This document shows, in pieces, positions 43,399-52,450 of a stretch of 60,586 nucleotides of DNA. This stretch comes from JAGVXD01 sp964554415. Its GTDB lineage: Archaea; Nanobdellota; Nanobdellia; Pacearchaeales; GW2011-AR1. The notes under the pieces were generated by a model. It made no database searches, was not told the origin of the DNA, and saw only the letters and a program-made list of their open reading frames with translations. The position numbers were made by a program, and so were the translations under genes. Position 1 is the stretch's first letter. Every line of letters begins with the position of its first letter. The DNA lies in contig CAZKON010000001.1 in NCBI GenBank assembly GCA_964554415.1, positions 1-60,586 on the forward strand, in the 5' to 3' direction.

Positions 43399-45588
43399 TT
43401 ACTGATTCTCCGCTAAACCCTTTCTCTGTCGAATCTCTCCAATAACACTTGGTTGCAGTTCATTCGGCAATTTCTGGAATTCCTGGTCCATCAGACTCGA
43501 GACTCCTCTGCCTTCAGTCGAGCTTCGTAAATCAGAGCTCCATCCAATCATTTCAGCAACAGGAATCTTTGATTTGATGTGAGCGTCAATACCTTCCTGG
43601 TTTACATCAATCAGGATGCCTCTCTTGCTTCCGACAAGCTGGGTAACAGAGCCCATGAATTCCATCGGGACTTCAATGAGATGTGTCTGTATGGGTTCAA
43701 GTATTATTGCTCCGCCTTTTTTCATACAATCATGCATGCCAAGCCTTACAGCAGGATAAATCTGCGCAGGACCTCTGTGCATGTGGTCAACGTGTAGTTT
43801 TGCGTCATGCAATATGAATTTAGTTTTCATCATAGGCTCTTTAGCGAGCGGTCCTCCATTAATAACAAGTCTCCATCCATCAAGTATTGACTCTATAACT
43901 TCAGGCAGTAAAACCAGGCCTCTTGTTCTCTCCTCAAATACATTGCCTTTGTAAATCTCTTGATATTGTCTTGCTTCTTCATTAGAGATTCCCAGAGCTG
44001 AAAGTTTTTTCCATAGCTCTTCTGCCTTCTTCTTGACTCTGCCTTCAGGCAACTCATTGCGTTCAATGGCATCATAAATCTCTTTTTCCAGAGGCTCCAT
44101 GCTGATATAAAATATATTATGGCCATTTGGTGTTCGTACTTCAATTTCAGGAGAACCCTTGGCGATTGACTCGCGATAAACAACAATTGGCGGTCCCATC
44201 TTCACATCAAGTCCTTTTTCAGTCTTTATTCTTCCTTCAATAATTTCCAGATGTAGCTCTCCCATACCAGAAAGAAGGTTCTCTCCTGTCTCTTCGTTAA
44301 TCTCAATTTTAATGCTCGGGTCTTCTTTGCCGACTTTTCTCAATACTTCAATGAGTTTTGGAAGATCCTGGGATTTTACAACTTCAATTGATTTAGTGAT
44401 AACTGGCTGGAATATATGCTTAATCTCCTCAAAAGGCGTCTGCTCGTTCAAGGTCAGCGTGTCTCCTACTTCAGAATTGAGTCCGGAGATTGCAAGAACA
44501 TTTCCTGCTGGAACGCTTTCCAGTTGTTCTGGTTTTATTCCATTATAAACTAAAACCTGCTGCACGCGGTATTTTCTTTTATTCATTGCAGAATACAATT
44601 CCATGCCGTTCTGGATAGTTCCAGAATATAATCTTCCGGCAGAGATCTCTTTTCCAGACCTGGGATCAATAACAATCCTTGTGATAACAAATGCAGGCTC
44701 GCCATCACGATTACAATTAATCAAGTCCTGCCCTAATTTACTTTCAGGATCTCCTCTCCAGATTTTAGGGATTCTGTATTTCTGTGCTTCAAGCGGGTTA
44801 GGAAGGTGTTTGACAGCCATATCAAGAATAACTTCGTGCAAGGGAGCGTTTTCCCATACCCATTTCTTCCTCGGCTCTTCTTCCATCTCATAGATTTTAT
44901 AAATATCTTTAAATGAGATATTTCTTTTCTTCATGAATGGCGCAGATAATGCCCAGTTCTCTCTTGCACTTCCAAAAGAAACGCTTCCATCAAAGACGTT
45001 AACCTGCCACTTTTCTTTATATTCTGGTTCAGCAATCTGCATGATTAAGTGATTGAAAGACTCTATTAGCTTCTTGAATCGCTCCTGCATCTGCTCAGGC
45101 GTTATTTTTAACTCTTTTATTAATCTGTCAACTTTATTGATGAACAGGACAGGCTTCACACGCTCTCTTAATGCCTGCTTCAAAACTGTCTCTGTTTGAG
45201 GCATTATTCCCTCTACAGCGCAAATTAGAACAAATGTGCCATCAATTGCCCGCATTGCTCTTGTAACATTGCCACCAAAGTCTACATGGCCTGGCGTGTC
45301 AATAAGATTGATAAGATATTCTTGTCCAAGATATTCGTGTGGCATGCTCACGTTTGCCGCGTCAACTGTCATAAGTCTCTCCTGCTCGTCAGAGTGCTGC
45401 CATGTTGTCATACCTTCTTCAAGGTCACCTGCATTTTTTGATGCCATCATGCCTGCTGCTGCAAGAAGATTGTCTGTAAACGCGGTTTTTCCGTGGTGAA
45501 TGTGCGCGCTCGTAGCTACATTTCTTATGTTCTTCTGATTTGAAGTCAATCGTTGGATTTTGTCTAAATTTGTTTCTTTCTCTGCCAT
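43399..45588 (-). CDS. fusA: Elongation factor EF-2
   Basis: 729-residue translocase GTPase. G1 AHIHHGKTAF (canonical D of HxDHGK is H here, a change I associate with DPANN EF-2), switch I RLMTVDAANVS, G3 DTPGHVDF, G4 NKVDRL. The diphthamide loop region reads HVDHMHRGPAQIYPAVR, keeping the modified-His context HRG. Domain IV-V and length are normal. Third gene of rps12-rps7-fusA; tuf does not follow. Confidence 0.95.
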   Translation of the reverse strand: MAEKETNLDKIQRLTSNQKNIRNVATSAHIHHGKTAFTDNLLAAAGMMASKNAGDLEEGMTTWQHSDEQERLMTVDAANVSMPHEYLGQEYLINLIDTPGHVDFGGNVTRAMRAIDGTFVLICAVEGIMPQTETVLKQALRERVKPVLFINKVDRLIKELKITPEQMQERFKKLIESFNHLIMQIAEPEYKEKWQVNVFDGSVSFGSARENWALSAPFMKKRNISFKDIYKIYEMEEEPRKKWVWENAPLHEVILDMAVKHLPNPLEAQKYRIPKIWRGDPESKLGQDLINCNRDGEPAFVITRIVIDPRSGKEISAGRLYSGTIQNGMELYSAMNKRKYRVQQVLVYNGIKPEQLESVPAGNVLAISGLNSEVGDTLTLNEQTPFEEIKHIFQPVITKSIEVVKSQDLPKLIEVLRKVGKEDPSIKIEINEETGENLLSGMGELHLEIIEGRIKTEKGLDVKMGPPIVVYRESIAKGSPEIEVRTPNGHNIFYISMEPLEKEIYDAIERNELPEGRVKKKAEELWKKLSALGISNEEARQYQEIYKGNVFEERTRGLVLLPEVIESILDGWRLVINGGPLAKEPMMKTKFILHDAKLHVDHMHRGPAQIYPAVRLGMHDCMKKGGAIILEPIQTHLIEVPMEFMGSVTQLVGSKRGILIDVNQEGIDAHIKSKIPVAEMIGWSSDLRSSTEGRGVSSLMDQEFQKLPNELQPSVIGEIRQRKGLAENQ

Positions 45589-45634
45589 GTTCTAAAGTAA
45601 GAGCTCATATAAAAATAGGTTTTTAAAGCTTTGT

Positions 45635-46249
45635 TTACCGCGCAGAATCAGCCTGCTTTTCCGCTTCATTCTTTTTGCTTATGGAATAACTTTCCATATT
45701 GCCTTCTGATGCAAGAACAATTTCATTTGCAAGAGTCTCAGCAATTTTCTTTTTCTTGCCAAATGCCTTTGCATATGCACCCCATATCATCCATCTGATT
45801 GCAATATTAATGCGTCTTATAGGACTGGTATCAACTGCCTGCGGATATCTTGCCCCTGCTTGCTCAATTACAGTAATCTCATCTCTCGGGCTTCCATTTT
45901 CGATGGCTTCGACAAGAACCTGTACAGGGTTTTTATTTGTCTTTTTTTGCACAATCTCTAAGGTTTGCAGGATGGTTTTCATATTTCTGTTGTATTTGCC
46001 GGAGCTCCAGGATGTGATAATTCTATGCTTCTTTCCTACATGTCCTGGCACTCCAAGGCGGTTAGCAAACCTTTCAACAACATTGACTCTTGTTGCGCCA
46101 AGATTTTCCATGTTCCTTCTTCCTTGCGATTTCAAAAGCAGTGAAGCGCGCACATTCATGTAAGGTCTTAATGCAGCATCTTTTACTTCTATCGCAGAAA
46201 CATCGTATTTGTCGAATATCTTGAACTGTGTTTGTTTTTGTTCTGTCAT
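45635..46249 (-). CDS. rps7: Ribosomal protein S7
   Basis: About 204 residues from ATG 46249 (MTEQKQTQFKIFDKYDVSA), 2 nt after the rps12 stop; the upstream in-frame ATG at 46285 lies inside rps12 and is discarded. S7 signature: NRLGVPGHVGKKHRIITSW, NPVQVLVEAIENGSPRDEI, PIRRINIAIRWMIWGA and the C-terminal LANEIVLASEGN. Decoding-region small-subunit protein, co-transcribed with rps12 and fusA. Confidence 0.95.
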   Translation of the reverse strand: MTEQKQTQFKIFDKYDVSAIEVKDAALRPYMNVRASLLLKSQGRRNMENLGATRVNVVERFANRLGVPGHVGKKHRIITSWSSGKYNRNMKTILQTLEIVQKKTNKNPVQVLVEAIENGSPRDEITVIEQAGARYPQAVDTSPIRRINIAIRWMIWGAYAKAFGKKKKIAETLANEIVLASEGNMESYSISKKNEAEKQADSAR

Positions 46250-46251
46250 GT

Positions 46252-46674
46252 TTATCGTCTTCCCTTCTCTATCTTGCCTTTCCATAACAAATGCAGAGGC
46301 TGGTCATTTACTTTGATTACCATAAATCTGATGCCTGGAATGTCTCCTTTAGAGCGGTTCATTCTGCCGCCAATGCGCTCAATTATTACTTCATCGTGCT
46401 CATCAATGAATTTTTGCGCAAGATTTCCAGGTATAAATGCGCCGACTTGAATGCTGTTCTTAATCAATTGCACCTTGCAGCACTTTCTCATGGCTGAATT
46501 AGGCTGCCTCGCTTCTTTCTGAAATTTTGAAATAACTATCCCCTTTGCCTGAGAGCATCCCTCAAGAGGGTCTGCCTTTTCTCGCAGACCAAGCGTTCGC
46601 TTCTTATATGCTTTCTGCCGCCATTTAAATTTACGGCTGCTTTTCAATAATTTTCGTGCGCTCATCAATCCCAT
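46252..46674 (-). CDS. rps12: Ribosomal protein S12
   Basis: 140 residues: GLMSARKLLKSSRKFKW, then the conserved QPNSAMRKCCKVQLIKN decoding loop and GGRMNRSKGDIPGIRFMVIKV. Archaeal/eukaryotic S23e type. TATA TTTAAAAA (plus coordinates 46698-46705) lies 24-31 bp before the ATG, so the gene keeps its own promoter although the transposon has landed just upstream (46719). Confidence 0.96.
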   Translation of the reverse strand: MGLMSARKLLKSSRKFKWRQKAYKKRTLGLREKADPLEGCSQAKGIVISKFQKEARQPNSAMRKCCKVQLIKNSIQVGAFIPGNLAQKFIDEHDEVIIERIGGRMNRSKGDIPGIRFMVIKVNDQPLHLLWKGKIEKGRR

Positions 46675-46697
46675 GTTCTTCTCTTTAGAGAAAATGC

Positions 46698-46705
46698 TTT
46701 TTAAA
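46698..46705 (-). promoter_or_regulatory. TATA box of rps12-rps7-fusA
   Basis: Minus-strand reading CATTTAAAAAGC, 24-31 bp before the rps12 start. The transposon target duplication begins 5 bp further upstream, so the natural BRE may be only partly kept. Confidence 0.65.
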
Positions 46706-46709
46706 TGTG

Positions 46710-46718
46710 TCGAAAACC
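46710..46718. repeat. Target-site duplication, left copy
   Basis: TCGAAAACC, repeated in the same orientation at 52475-52483, exactly outside both transposon ends. Confidence 0.8.
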
Positions 46719-46742
46719 GGTGATGTCGCAGATTAGGTTGAT
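46719..46742. repeat. Left terminal inverted repeat of the transposon
   Basis: Begins GGTGATGTCGCAGATTAGG. The transposase stop codon (46733-46735) lies within it. Confidence 0.8.
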
Positions 46743-47962
46743 ATTACCATTTTTTCCTCGCTTGTCGCTTTCGGTTGTTTAATTGAATTTAATAGCATAG
46801 TTTCCCATCTATTCCCAGATAAACCTATTCCACACCTTTCAGCAGGAGTTAATTTATCTTTCTCACACTTTTTTATGAAGTTATGAAACACCTTAAAGCC
46901 ATCTGAATAATCCTGAACTTCTGTTATTCCTCTCCTGACTTTCTGAAATTCCTTTTGATGAGTGTGCAAGTTTTCAATAGCATTATTATTTACTACTCTC
47001 CTTTGTCCAAGTATTGAAGTGTGCTTTACTTTTCTCTCGGCACCCCAGTTTCTAAAAGTCTTTCTTATCCCATCTTGATAAGCACCCAGTTTGTCGGTTA
47101 TGATTTGATTAGGCATTTTTATATTTTGTTTATATGCTTCTCTCATAACTATTTCAGCGTCTTTTGAACTTCTGCCTCTCCCAGAATTAACAGAAGCCAG
47201 TAAGAATTTTGTTTTGTTATCCATAACATTCCAAACATAATCAAATTCAGCATTAGGGTTTTTCTTGTCTATTCCCCTCTTTGTTTTAACCATAGTTTCG
47301 TCTGCGTTCCAAACCCCAGAAGTTTTTGGAGTTAATGTCTTTGAGTATTTTTCCATAACTTCTGTAAATCTTAAAACCCATCTTCTTATTGTTTCGTGGT
47401 GCAATTTTAAGCCATAGAATTGTGAGAACTGGTCGGCAATATCTCGGTAGCTTAATCCTTTGTAGTAGCAATCCATAGCCAAACAAACTAATTTAGCATT
47501 TCCCTTTATATTTTTTATTGGAGATAAAACAAACTTTTTATGACAATCCTTACAGCTAAACCTTTGTTTATCTCCTGATTTGTCGTGCCTTACTCCAAAC
47601 TTTGTTATATTCTTTGAAGCACAATAAGGGCAACAATCATCAAGAGGTTTATTTATGATTAATTCTATCTGTTGTTTTACTGGGCTTTCTTCAACTTCAT
47701 AAGCATTTTTCAGTTTCTCAAATAAAAGAATAGCTTTAATGTGTTTGCAGTATAAACCTTGTCCCTTACATCTTAATTCAAAATCCTTACAATTACAAGA
47801 ATAGCTATCAAAATGAGTAACTTCATACTTTTTACTGCTGTCAAATTGAGAAGGCACTAAGTAAGTATTCTCATCTAAACATTCTGGGTTACCTATTTGT
47901 AAGATGGCTTTTGCTCTTACATCTCTATTCTCTGTAAATTGTTTAATATTTTGTGTTTCCAT
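46733..47962 (-). CDS. DDE transposase, IS6/IS240-like with N-terminal SWIM zinc finger
   Basis: 409 residues, intact. A SWIM-type finger (SCNCKDFELR..YCKH, residues ~55-73) is followed by a zinc ribbon (CPYC at ~111 and CKDC at ~137), an HTH (LSYRDIADQF...LHHETIRRWV), and the DDE catalytic core: D221 (WNADETMVKTK), D290 (IITDKLGAY), E330 (NNNAIENLH). The core spacing and WNADET..YVWNVMD pattern match IS6/IS240-type transposases found in archaea. It lies at the left end of the element; the right end is 4.5 kb further, so it would mobilise the whole cargo. Confidence 0.9.
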   Translation of the reverse strand: METQNIKQFTENRDVRAKAILQIGNPECLDENTYLVPSQFDSSKKYEVTHFDSYSCNCKDFELRCKGQGLYCKHIKAILLFEKLKNAYEVEESPVKQQIELIINKPLDDCCPYCASKNITKFGVRHDKSGDKQRFSCKDCHKKFVLSPIKNIKGNAKLVCLAMDCYYKGLSYRDIADQFSQFYGLKLHHETIRRWVLRFTEVMEKYSKTLTPKTSGVWNADETMVKTKRGIDKKNPNAEFDYVWNVMDNKTKFLLASVNSGRGRSSKDAEIVMREAYKQNIKMPNQIITDKLGAYQDGIRKTFRNWGAERKVKHTSILGQRRVVNNNAIENLHTHQKEFQKVRRGITEVQDYSDGFKVFHNFIKKCEKDKLTPAERCGIGLSGNRWETMLLNSIKQPKATSEEKMVIST

Positions 47963-47970
47963 AATAGTAT

Positions 47971-47988
47971 ATAGGTATAGAGGTATAT
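47971..47988. promoter_or_regulatory. 18-bp operator-like direct repeat, copy at the transposase promoter
   Basis: ATAGGTATAGAGGTATAT. The copy at 48046-48063 differs at two central bases (AG to CT). This one lies 9-26 bp upstream of the transposase ATG. Confidence 0.6.
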
Positions 47989-48045
47989 AAGCTTTGTGGT
48001 AGTTTGAACATATATACTGGAAAATACAATTATTTATATACTCTC

Positions 48046-48063
48046 ATAGGTATAGCTGTATAT
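48046..48063. promoter_or_regulatory. 18-bp operator-like direct repeat, copy at the RHH start
   Basis: ATAGGTATAGCTGTATAT, overlapping the first two bases of the RHH start codon at 48062. Confidence 0.6.
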
Positions 48064-48202
48064 GGCAAAGAAGAAAACAAGTTTAGTAATTGAGGAGAGT
48101 TTATGGCAAGATGTTAAAATCCACTGCATTAAGGAAAAAAAGGATATTTCTGAATGGTTAGAAGAATTGATTAAGAGAGAATTACATAAAAATAAAAAGT
48201 AA
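48062..48202 (+). CDS. 46-residue ribbon-helix-helix-type protein
   Basis: ATG 48062 to TAA 48202. The product MAKKKTSLVIEESLWQDVK then KEKKDISEWLEELIKREL has the strand-helix-helix pattern of RHH repressors (LVIEESLWQDVKIH as strand plus first helix). It is divergent from the transposase, and an 18-bp repeat sits at both starts, so it probably regulates itself and the transposase. A control role for the following restriction system is also possible. Confidence 0.6.
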   Translation: MAKKKTSLVIEESLWQDVKIHCIKEKKDISEWLEELIKRELHKNKK

Positions 48203-48298
48203 AATTATTAGTGTTATTTTAATTACTATATAGTTACAATCTCACTACCCAAAGGTTTTTCAACTGCTTTTTCTATCTATAATAGGGTTTATAAAAAA

Positions 48299-50322
48299 AT
48301 GAAGATTAGAGAATTTTTTGAAAACACTGAACACGGATTAACATTATTTAATGAGAAATTGTTAGATTATATTGACATTTTTGAAAAAAATGGAAAGAAT
48401 TATATTAAATGCCTTGCTTCTGATGTAGATAGACTTGCTAAGCCAGAAGAAATTGTAAGACAGTTGTTTATTTTAAAATTAATAAAAGAATATGGTTATC
48501 CTAAAGAAAGAATAGCAGTTGAAAAAGAAGTTTGGTTTGGTTCTGGAATTTCTGAAAAAAGAGCCGATATAGTTGTATTTCACAAAAATTCAGAAGAACC
48601 ATATATTATTGTTGAAGTTAAAAAACCAAAGAGAAAGGATGGAGTTCAACAGCTTAAATCATACGCAAATGCAGAGGGTTCTCCTATTGCTGTATGGACA
48701 AATGGAAAAGATATAGAAATATTACATAGAGAAAAACCAAACAATTTTATTCATATTTCAGATATTCCAACAATAGGACAAACTTTAAATGATGTTTTAA
48801 CTGAGCCGTGGACATTCGAAAAATTAACAAAACAGAATAGGTTAGCACAAGGACTTTCATTAAGGGAAGTTATAGAAAACTTAGAAAATCTTGTTTTGTC
48901 TAATGCTGGAGTAGACGCATTTGAAGAAATTTTTAAGCTAATTTATGCTAAACTCTATGATGAATTTACAGCAAATACAAGTTCAGAAAAAAAGAGAAAA
49001 ATTTTATTTAGAGTTTATGGAGAAAGTAATGAAGNNNNNNNNNNGCCTGCCCTGCAATCTTCTTGCGTATGCTTACCTCTACTCTTGTTTCAGGAATTGG
49101 ATCTGATAGAAAAAGAAAAATATTGTTTAGGATATATGGAGAAAGTAATGAAGAACTATTTGATAAAATTTCTTTATTGTTTGAAGAAGCAAAAGAGCAG
49201 TGGAAAGGGATTTTTGCAGAAGAAGATAAAATAAAGCTAACTCCCTCACATTTGGCTACTTGTGTTTCTTTCTTTCAAGACATAAAGTTATTTAATTCTA
49301 ATTTATTTGTGATTGATGAAGCATTTGAATATCTTGTTACACAAGTTTCAAAAGGAGAGAAGGGGCAATATTTCACCCCGAGATATGTTATTGATATGTG
49401 TGTGAAAATGCTTAATCCAGAAAAGAAAGAATATGTTGTAGATACTGCTTGTGGAAGCTGTGGTTTTACGGTTCATACTTTATTTCACGTTTTCAATTCT
49501 GATGGAGTATTTTCAGCTATGGAACCAAGCAGAGAACAAGTAGAATATGCTTCTAAAATGATTTATGGTATTGATTTTGATGAGAGAGCTGTAAAAATAG
49601 CAAAAGCACTAAATTTAATTGCGGGAGATGGTAAGACTCATGTTTACAAAGCAAATAGTTTAGACGCTTCCCAGTGGGATGAAGAAACAAGAGTAGGATT
49701 AAAGAGTATGTTAAAAAAGTTTTAAGAGTATGAATTTAATAAGGATAACGAAAAGAATTATAGATATTTTAATTTTGATGTATTGATGACTAACCCCCCA
49801 TTTGCAGGAGACATATCAGAAAAGCAGATACTAAAAAACTATGAATTAGCAAAAAAGAAAAATAAGGTTTTGTCTAAAATGGATAGACATCTTTTATTTA
49901 TTGAAAGAAATCTTAATTTTCTAAAAGAGGGCGGGAGAATGGCTATTGTTTTGCCTCAGGGAGTTTTTAATAACACAAGCGAAAAGCGAATAAGGGAATT
50001 TATATCAGACAAAGCAAGAATATTAGGAGTTGTGAGTTTGCATTTTAATACATTTAAACCACATACAGGCACAAAAACCTCAGTTTTGTTTTTGCAGAAA
50101 TGGGATAGTAAACTCTGTCCAAAAAAAGAGGATTATCCTATATTTTTTGCTGTATCTGAGAATGGTGGCAAGGATAACTCTGGAGATTATATCTTTGAAA
50201 AAGGAAAAGACAAAAAAGTAATTATTGATAAGTATGGACATCCAGAGATTAACCACGATTTATTCAATATTGCAGATGAATTTATAAAATTCGCAAAAAA
50301 AGAAAATTTTAGTTTCTGGTAA
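48299..50322 (+). pseudogene. Fused nuclease-methyltransferase (BcgI/type IIG-like), interrupted by a gap and an in-frame stop
   Basis: N-terminal part (48299-49034): R-subunit-like nuclease with D90 (KRADIVVF) and E106-x-K108 (IIVEVKKP). After the N gap, the same reading continues at about 49104 (RKRKILFRIYGESNEELFDKI): HsdM N-terminal helices, then SAM motif I VDTACGSCGFTVHTLF and motif IV NPPF (49793-49804, MTNPPFAGD). A TAA at 49723-49725 interrupts the frame; the same frame resumes (EYEFNKDNEKNYRYFNFDVLMTNPPF), so one nonsense change (for example AAA to TAA) explains it. One chain carrying nuclease and N6-adenine methylase, next to a separate specificity gene 1 nt after its stop, is the BcgI (type IIB) arrangement. 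Activity doubtful with the stop. Confidence 0.75.
49035..49044. other. Assembly gap (10 N) with overlapping flanks
   Basis: The ~45 nt before the gap (ending TATGGAGAAAGTAATGAAG) reappear with a few mismatches at about 49104-49153. The 49045-49103 stretch fits no part of the gene. The true sequence probably joins the two without a gap; the inserted piece looks like a chimeric contig end. Confidence 0.8.
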
Positions 50323-50323
50323 A

Positions 50324-51661
50324 ATGGCACAAAAATCAATTCTAAAACTCAGTGAAGTTAATCAAGAAGGTAGAATAGATGCAGAGTTTTACAAGAAAGA
50401 ATTTTTAGATAATGAAGAACTTATTATGCAGAAGAAATGGAAAACTCTAAAAGAATTAACTGCTAAAATAACAGATGGTAGCCATATAACACCCAACTAC
50501 ACTGATGAGGGAATACCCTTTCTGATGGTTAGGAATATAGGAAAACTTGATATTAATTTTGAGGATGTTAAGTTTATTGATAAAAAACTTGATGATGTGC
50601 TTAAAGGATGTAAACCTAAAGAAAATGATATTTTACTTAGTAAAGTAGGAACTTTAGGTAGATTAGCATTAGTCCCTAAAGAAAAGAATTTTAACATTTT
50701 TGTAAGTCTTGCGGTTTTAAAAGGGATAAAAGAAATTAATCTTTTTTACTTAACTACCTTCTTGCTTACAAAAAACGCTTATCTGCAATATCAAAGATAT
50801 GCGAAAGGTATATCTCAACCAGATTTACATCTTGAAGATATTAGAAAAATAAAAGTGCCTATACCTTCCGAGAGTTTTCAAAAAGAGATAGAAAATTTAT
50901 ATCTTGCTTCTGAAAAAAATAGAGAAAAGGCAAACAAGCTCTATCTTGAAGCAGAGAACTTATTACTTAAAGAATTAGGAATAATTAATTTTAAATTAGA
51001 ATTTAAGAAAACATTTATAGCAAAATATAGTGATTATCTGGCTTATAATAGATTTGACGCTGATTATTTTCAACCGAAATATAATAAATTAATTCAAGAG
51101 ATAGAAAGTTATGATGGCGGGTTTGATTTATTGGACAATATAATGGAATTAACTGAGAAAAACTTTAAGCCAGAAAAAGAAAGTATGTATCATTATATTG
51201 AACTTGCGAATATTATGGAAAAAGGAGACATAGAAGGATTTATGGAAGAATATGGTGAAAATCTACCATCCAGAGCGGGAATTAAAGTCAAAACTAATGA
51301 TGTTTTAATTTCAAGCATACAAGGTTCTATATCCTCTTGTGCTTTGATAACAAAAGAATATGATGGGGCTTTATGTTCAACTGGGTTCTATACAATCAAT
51401 TCTAAAACAATTAATCCCGAAACTCTGCTAATTCTATTTAAATCAAAGATAATTCAAGAACTTCTAAAGAGAGGATGTTCTGGGACTATCTTAATGGCTA
51501 TAAATGGGACAGAACTAAAAAAGATAAAAATCCCTAAGATAAAAGAAAGTTGTCAAAAATTAATAGCTGAGAAGATTAAAGAGGTGTATATTCTAAGAAA
51601 GGAGAGAAAAGAGTTAATTGAAAAAGCTAAGAAGAAGATAGAAGAATTTATTTTAAAATAA
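50324..51661 (+). CDS. hsdS: Type I-like specificity subunit (HsdS)
   Basis: 445 residues with two target-recognition domains separated by a helical spacer. First: WKTLKELTAKITDGSHITPNY, then DEGIPFLMVRNIG and PDLHLEDIRKIKVPIP. Spacer: NLYLASEKNREKANKLYLEAENLLLKELG. Second: DYLAYNRFDADYFQPKY and MAINGTELKKIKIPKI, ending in a helix (LRKERKELIEKAKKKIEEF). It determines the DNA sequence recognised by the adjoining nuclease-methyltransferase; starts 1 nt after that gene. Intact. Confidence 0.88.
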   Translation: MAQKSILKLSEVNQEGRIDAEFYKKEFLDNEELIMQKKWKTLKELTAKITDGSHITPNYTDEGIPFLMVRNIGKLDINFEDVKFIDKKLDDVLKGCKPKENDILLSKVGTLGRLALVPKEKNFNIFVSLAVLKGIKEINLFYLTTFLLTKNAYLQYQRYAKGISQPDLHLEDIRKIKVPIPSESFQKEIENLYLASEKNREKANKLYLEAENLLLKELGIINFKLEFKKTFIAKYSDYLAYNRFDADYFQPKYNKLIQEIESYDGGFDLLDNIMELTEKNFKPEKESMYHYIELANIMEKGDIEGFMEEYGENLPSRAGIKVKTNDVLISSIQGSISSCALITKEYDGALCSTGFYTINSKTINPETLLILFKSKIIQELLKRGCSGTILMAINGTELKKIKIPKIKESCQKLIAEKIKEVYILRKERKELIEKAKKKIEEFILK

Positions 51662-51682
51662 TATTTGAATATCATAAATAAA

Positions 51683-52183
51683 ATGCCAAACGAAAATAGC
51701 CGCCAAAAAAAGATAAAAAAACTCGTTGAGGAGATTATTGAACCATCTATTGACAAGATTATAAGATTTAGACAAATTAATCATATTCCTCACAGATACA
51801 TCAAAGACATTCTTGACATATTTTTCCCAGAAACAAGACACATAGACAAAGACAAGGGCTTTTACAAAAATGTTTATGTTATCCATTCAAAAACAAAAAA
51901 ATATGTTCTAAAAGAAGGAAAGCGAAAAGATATAAGAAAAGATTATATTACTTATCAGAGAATTTGTAAAAAGGGTGGGAAAAGATATTTTGCTAAGATT
52001 TATTGGAGAAGTAAAGGGGGCAGGTTTATCTTACAAAAATTTGGGGAAAAAGCAACAATCCCACCAAAAGAGCTTACAAGACTAAAAACGATTGGTAAGA
52101 ATTATGGTTTAAAAGATGTTAGAGAAGCCAATATAATGAGATTTGGCAGAAGATTTAAGATTGTTGACGCAGAAAGAGTTTAA
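51683..52183 (+). CDS. Mini protein-kinase-like protein
   Basis: 166 residues from ATG 51683; a TTG at 51665 in the same frame is less likely. The C-terminal ~110 residues look like a stripped kinase fold: KKYVLKEGKRK (beta-3 Lys), a strand-turn region ending in RFILQKFGEKA (hinge-like), then GLKDVREANIMRF (catalytic loop with D..xxxxN) and RFKIVDAERV in the place of DFG. The HxD histidine is replaced by Lys. Similar pared-down kinases occur in phages and mobile elements. Cargo of the transposon; function unknown. Confidence 0.55.
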   Translation: MPNENSRQKKIKKLVEEIIEPSIDKIIRFRQINHIPHRYIKDILDIFFPETRHIDKDKGFYKNVYVIHSKTKKYVLKEGKRKDIRKDYITYQRICKKGGKRYFAKIYWRSKGGRFILQKFGEKATIPPKELTRLKTIGKNYGLKDVREANIMRFGRRFKIVDAERV

Positions 52184-52201
52184 TTCCAAACACCTAACAG
52201 A

Positions 52202-52387
52202 TTACTCACTATCCTCTATTACTTCTTCGGGGGTTAACTTCTTTTTTAACTCTTCAAAACAATCATCACACAAGGGTATTTCTTTTGAGTTGCTTGTATT
52301 CCCCTTAATAATAATTCTATGTCTGGCATTATATCTATCACAAAGACACTGGGTAGTTATTGTAATTGATTTTATCTCTATTGTCAT
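52202..52387 (-). CDS. Small zinc-binding-like protein
   Basis: 61 residues. CLC (residues 14-16) and CDDC (39-42) can form one zinc site, between a strand-rich core (IKSITITTQ, HRIIIKG) and an acidic helix (FEELKKKLTPEEVIEDSE). A TATA-like TTTTTATAGG (plus ~52408-52417) lies ~25 bp before the ATG. Last gene of the transposon, convergent with the kinase-like gene. Confidence 0.55.
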   Translation of the reverse strand: MTIEIKSITITTQCLCDRYNARHRIIIKGNTSNSKEIPLCDDCFEELKKKLTPEEVIEDSE

Positions 52388-52423
52388 AGAGATAGCATAG
52401 AAAACTCCTATAAAAATCTATCC

Positions 52424-52442
52424 ATCAACCGCTATGCGACAG
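52424..52442. repeat. Second, internal end-like sequence at the transposon right side
   Basis: ATCAACCGCTATGCGACAG resembles the right terminal repeat (52451-52474, CAACCGATTATGCGACA) in the same orientation, ~27 bp inside it. It could be a former end, or a second transposase binding site. Confidence 0.6.
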
Positions 52443-52450
52443 CATAACTC

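Noticed and set aside
46719..46742. IS1-family end (GGTGATG...)
   Set aside because: The left end recalls IS1, but the transposase core and the right end fit IS6-type better.
49723..49725. Recoded stop (readthrough) in the RM gene
   Set aside because: TAA is not a known recoding codon for archaeal Pyl (TAG) or Sec (TGA), and no structure is evident; a nonsense change is simpler.
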